From assembly GCF_004027225.2 (NCBI RefSeq), contig NC_044302.2, positions 38,724,949 through 38,788,948 of the forward strand: DNA of 64,000 nt, written 5' to 3'. How positions within the stretch are numbered: position 1 is the first letter of the stretch; each line of letters begins with the position of its first letter. A program made the translations under genes and the position numbers. Positions 62,801 to 64,000 of the stretch are shown piece by piece. The notes under the pieces are model-generated. The model did no database searches, was not told the DNA's origin, and was given only the letters and a program-made list of their open reading frames with translations. The DNA comes from Strigops habroptila (lineage: Eukaryota > Chordata > Aves > Psittaciformes > Psittacidae).

Positions 62801-64000
62801 TTACTTTCTTAAGAGCAAAATCGTAACAGATACGGTTTTATTTATATTTTTCAGGAAAGATAGGTAGCTAAAATATTTTTTAAAGACAACTGCATTTTGA
62901 AGAATACTGAAATATAGGTTGAAGTGCTTCTCAAATCTCCAGATTATTTCCTTAAATGGAAAACAAATCTCTAGTCCAGTTCCATAAACTCCATAATTCA
63001 TTTTGAAGATTTGGATTCCTGAAACTGCTGGAATGCTGAAGTTCATCAAGTCTTCAAGTCTCACAGCCAAGCAGCACTTTAACCAATCTTATCTCCAGGA
63101 ATCAGGACTGTTCTCTTTTCAAAAAGTTCACGAGTAAATAAAAGGCAAGTATGTGTTCTTGACCACAGCCAAGAGAGAAATATTACCTCTAAGTATTAAC
63201 TCTGGTTAGAGACATATGTACCTACAGACCTTACATACATACAGAGCAGCTCAGAAGGTTTACAGCCCTCTGTTTTATATCAGAATCTTGCCAGTCGCAA
63301 GAAGAATTTCTTCAGGTCACGAGGAGCACAAGAAATGAGTTAGTATCCTGAAACTCATCAAAAAGATGGGCCTCCTCCAAAATCCCCCTCCATACCCAAA
63401 ACATTTCAGTGAAGACTAGCAGCAGCTACACAGTCTCATGCTGAGGTGTGGGTGCCACTTCACAATGAATTCTGTTAATGATGCCTGTTACCTTGTTGGA
63501 CTGATGATATCAGCAAATGATGAGATTTCTTCTGCCCAAGGGGGTTAGAAAATATCTATTCCATTGAACTTTAAAAGGCAGACCTGTCAAAGGGCAAGTC
63601 CCTGGGGCAGAGAGACTGGATGGCAATAACATCCAGTGTCAGCTTACTGGGACAAGGATATGACCTAACTCCAAATCAGTAGAGAGCAGGTGGCTAGATC
63701 AAATTCTTCCCCATTATCAATTCACTGGAAATAAGCTCCATAAAAACTGCTCCTCCAGGAGCACATTATATAAAATCTATTTGTAACAAATACTGATCAG
63801 ATTGACAATGCAGCTGCAGCTGCTTCGATAACCATTTAGATAAGGTCTCTCAGTGCTGCCCTTAGGAATCCCAACAATGTCTTCAATGTCCAAAATGAAA
63901 CCCTATCTACCTCTTCAGTTGGCCCATTCACAAGATGACTTACTGAACTCATACAAAACAATAATTTTGCAAGAGGGAGCATTTCAAGTGATCTATGCCT
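53891..64000 (-). other. SNX24 intron to the window edge, no exon seen
   Basis: AT-rich sequence without recognised exons, LINE ends or RNA genes. The largest open frames (55236-55562 minus, 59411-59749 plus) have no recognisable domain and are of chance length. T-runs lie at 54049-54066, 60277-60294 and 62604-62616. Confidence 0.62.

Overview
The window is nuclear DNA from a bird, read at a vertebrate-type locus with small exons in large AT-rich introns. Three things say bird: several CR1 LINE fragments with the typical 3' end, a solo LTR of a kind I know from bird genomes, and avian-like orthologues of two vertebrate genes. The species cannot be fixed from the sequence. There is no operon, phage, plasmid, CRISPR array or rRNA.

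Layout, left to right. Positions 1-20100 are intergenic DNA with no exon I can support. They hold CR1 fragments (4746-5259 -, 10613-10715 -, 15616-15770 +, 18265-19318 +) and a 557-bp solo LTR (11316-11872) bracketed by a perfect 5-bp duplication. A CpG island (about 20100-20915) contains the start of PPIC, whose five coding exons run on the + strand from 20515 to 27577 and encode a complete 209-residue ER-type cyclophilin. After a short tail-to-tail gap, the 3' half of SNX24 follows on the - strand: four coding exons between 37515 and 30500 encode the last 87 residues of this PX-domain sorting nexin. From 37516 to 64000 I find only SNX24 intron. The exons for the N-terminal half of the PX domain were searched for and not seen, so they should lie beyond 64000. 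Human 5q23 has the order SNX24-PPIC-PRDM6, which matches this window in inverted orientation, so PRDM6 would be expected to the left, outside the window.

The two genes are neighbours but not known partners. PPIC is a secretory-pathway prolyl isomerase, and SNX24 is a small phosphoinositide-binding sorting nexin.

No new gene system was found. The most interesting signals are structural. Two inverted CR1 copies flank PPIC and share a 229-bp block that is nearly identical, although the rest of their sequence is much more diverged, which suggests gene conversion. A perfect (GGGT)n G-quadruplex motif sits just upstream of the PPIC start. An in-frame upstream ATG could mask the PPIC signal peptide. 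A 33-nt, frame-preserving SNX24 exon encodes an acidic serine-rich linker. A roughly 180-bp tract is made almost only of A and C.
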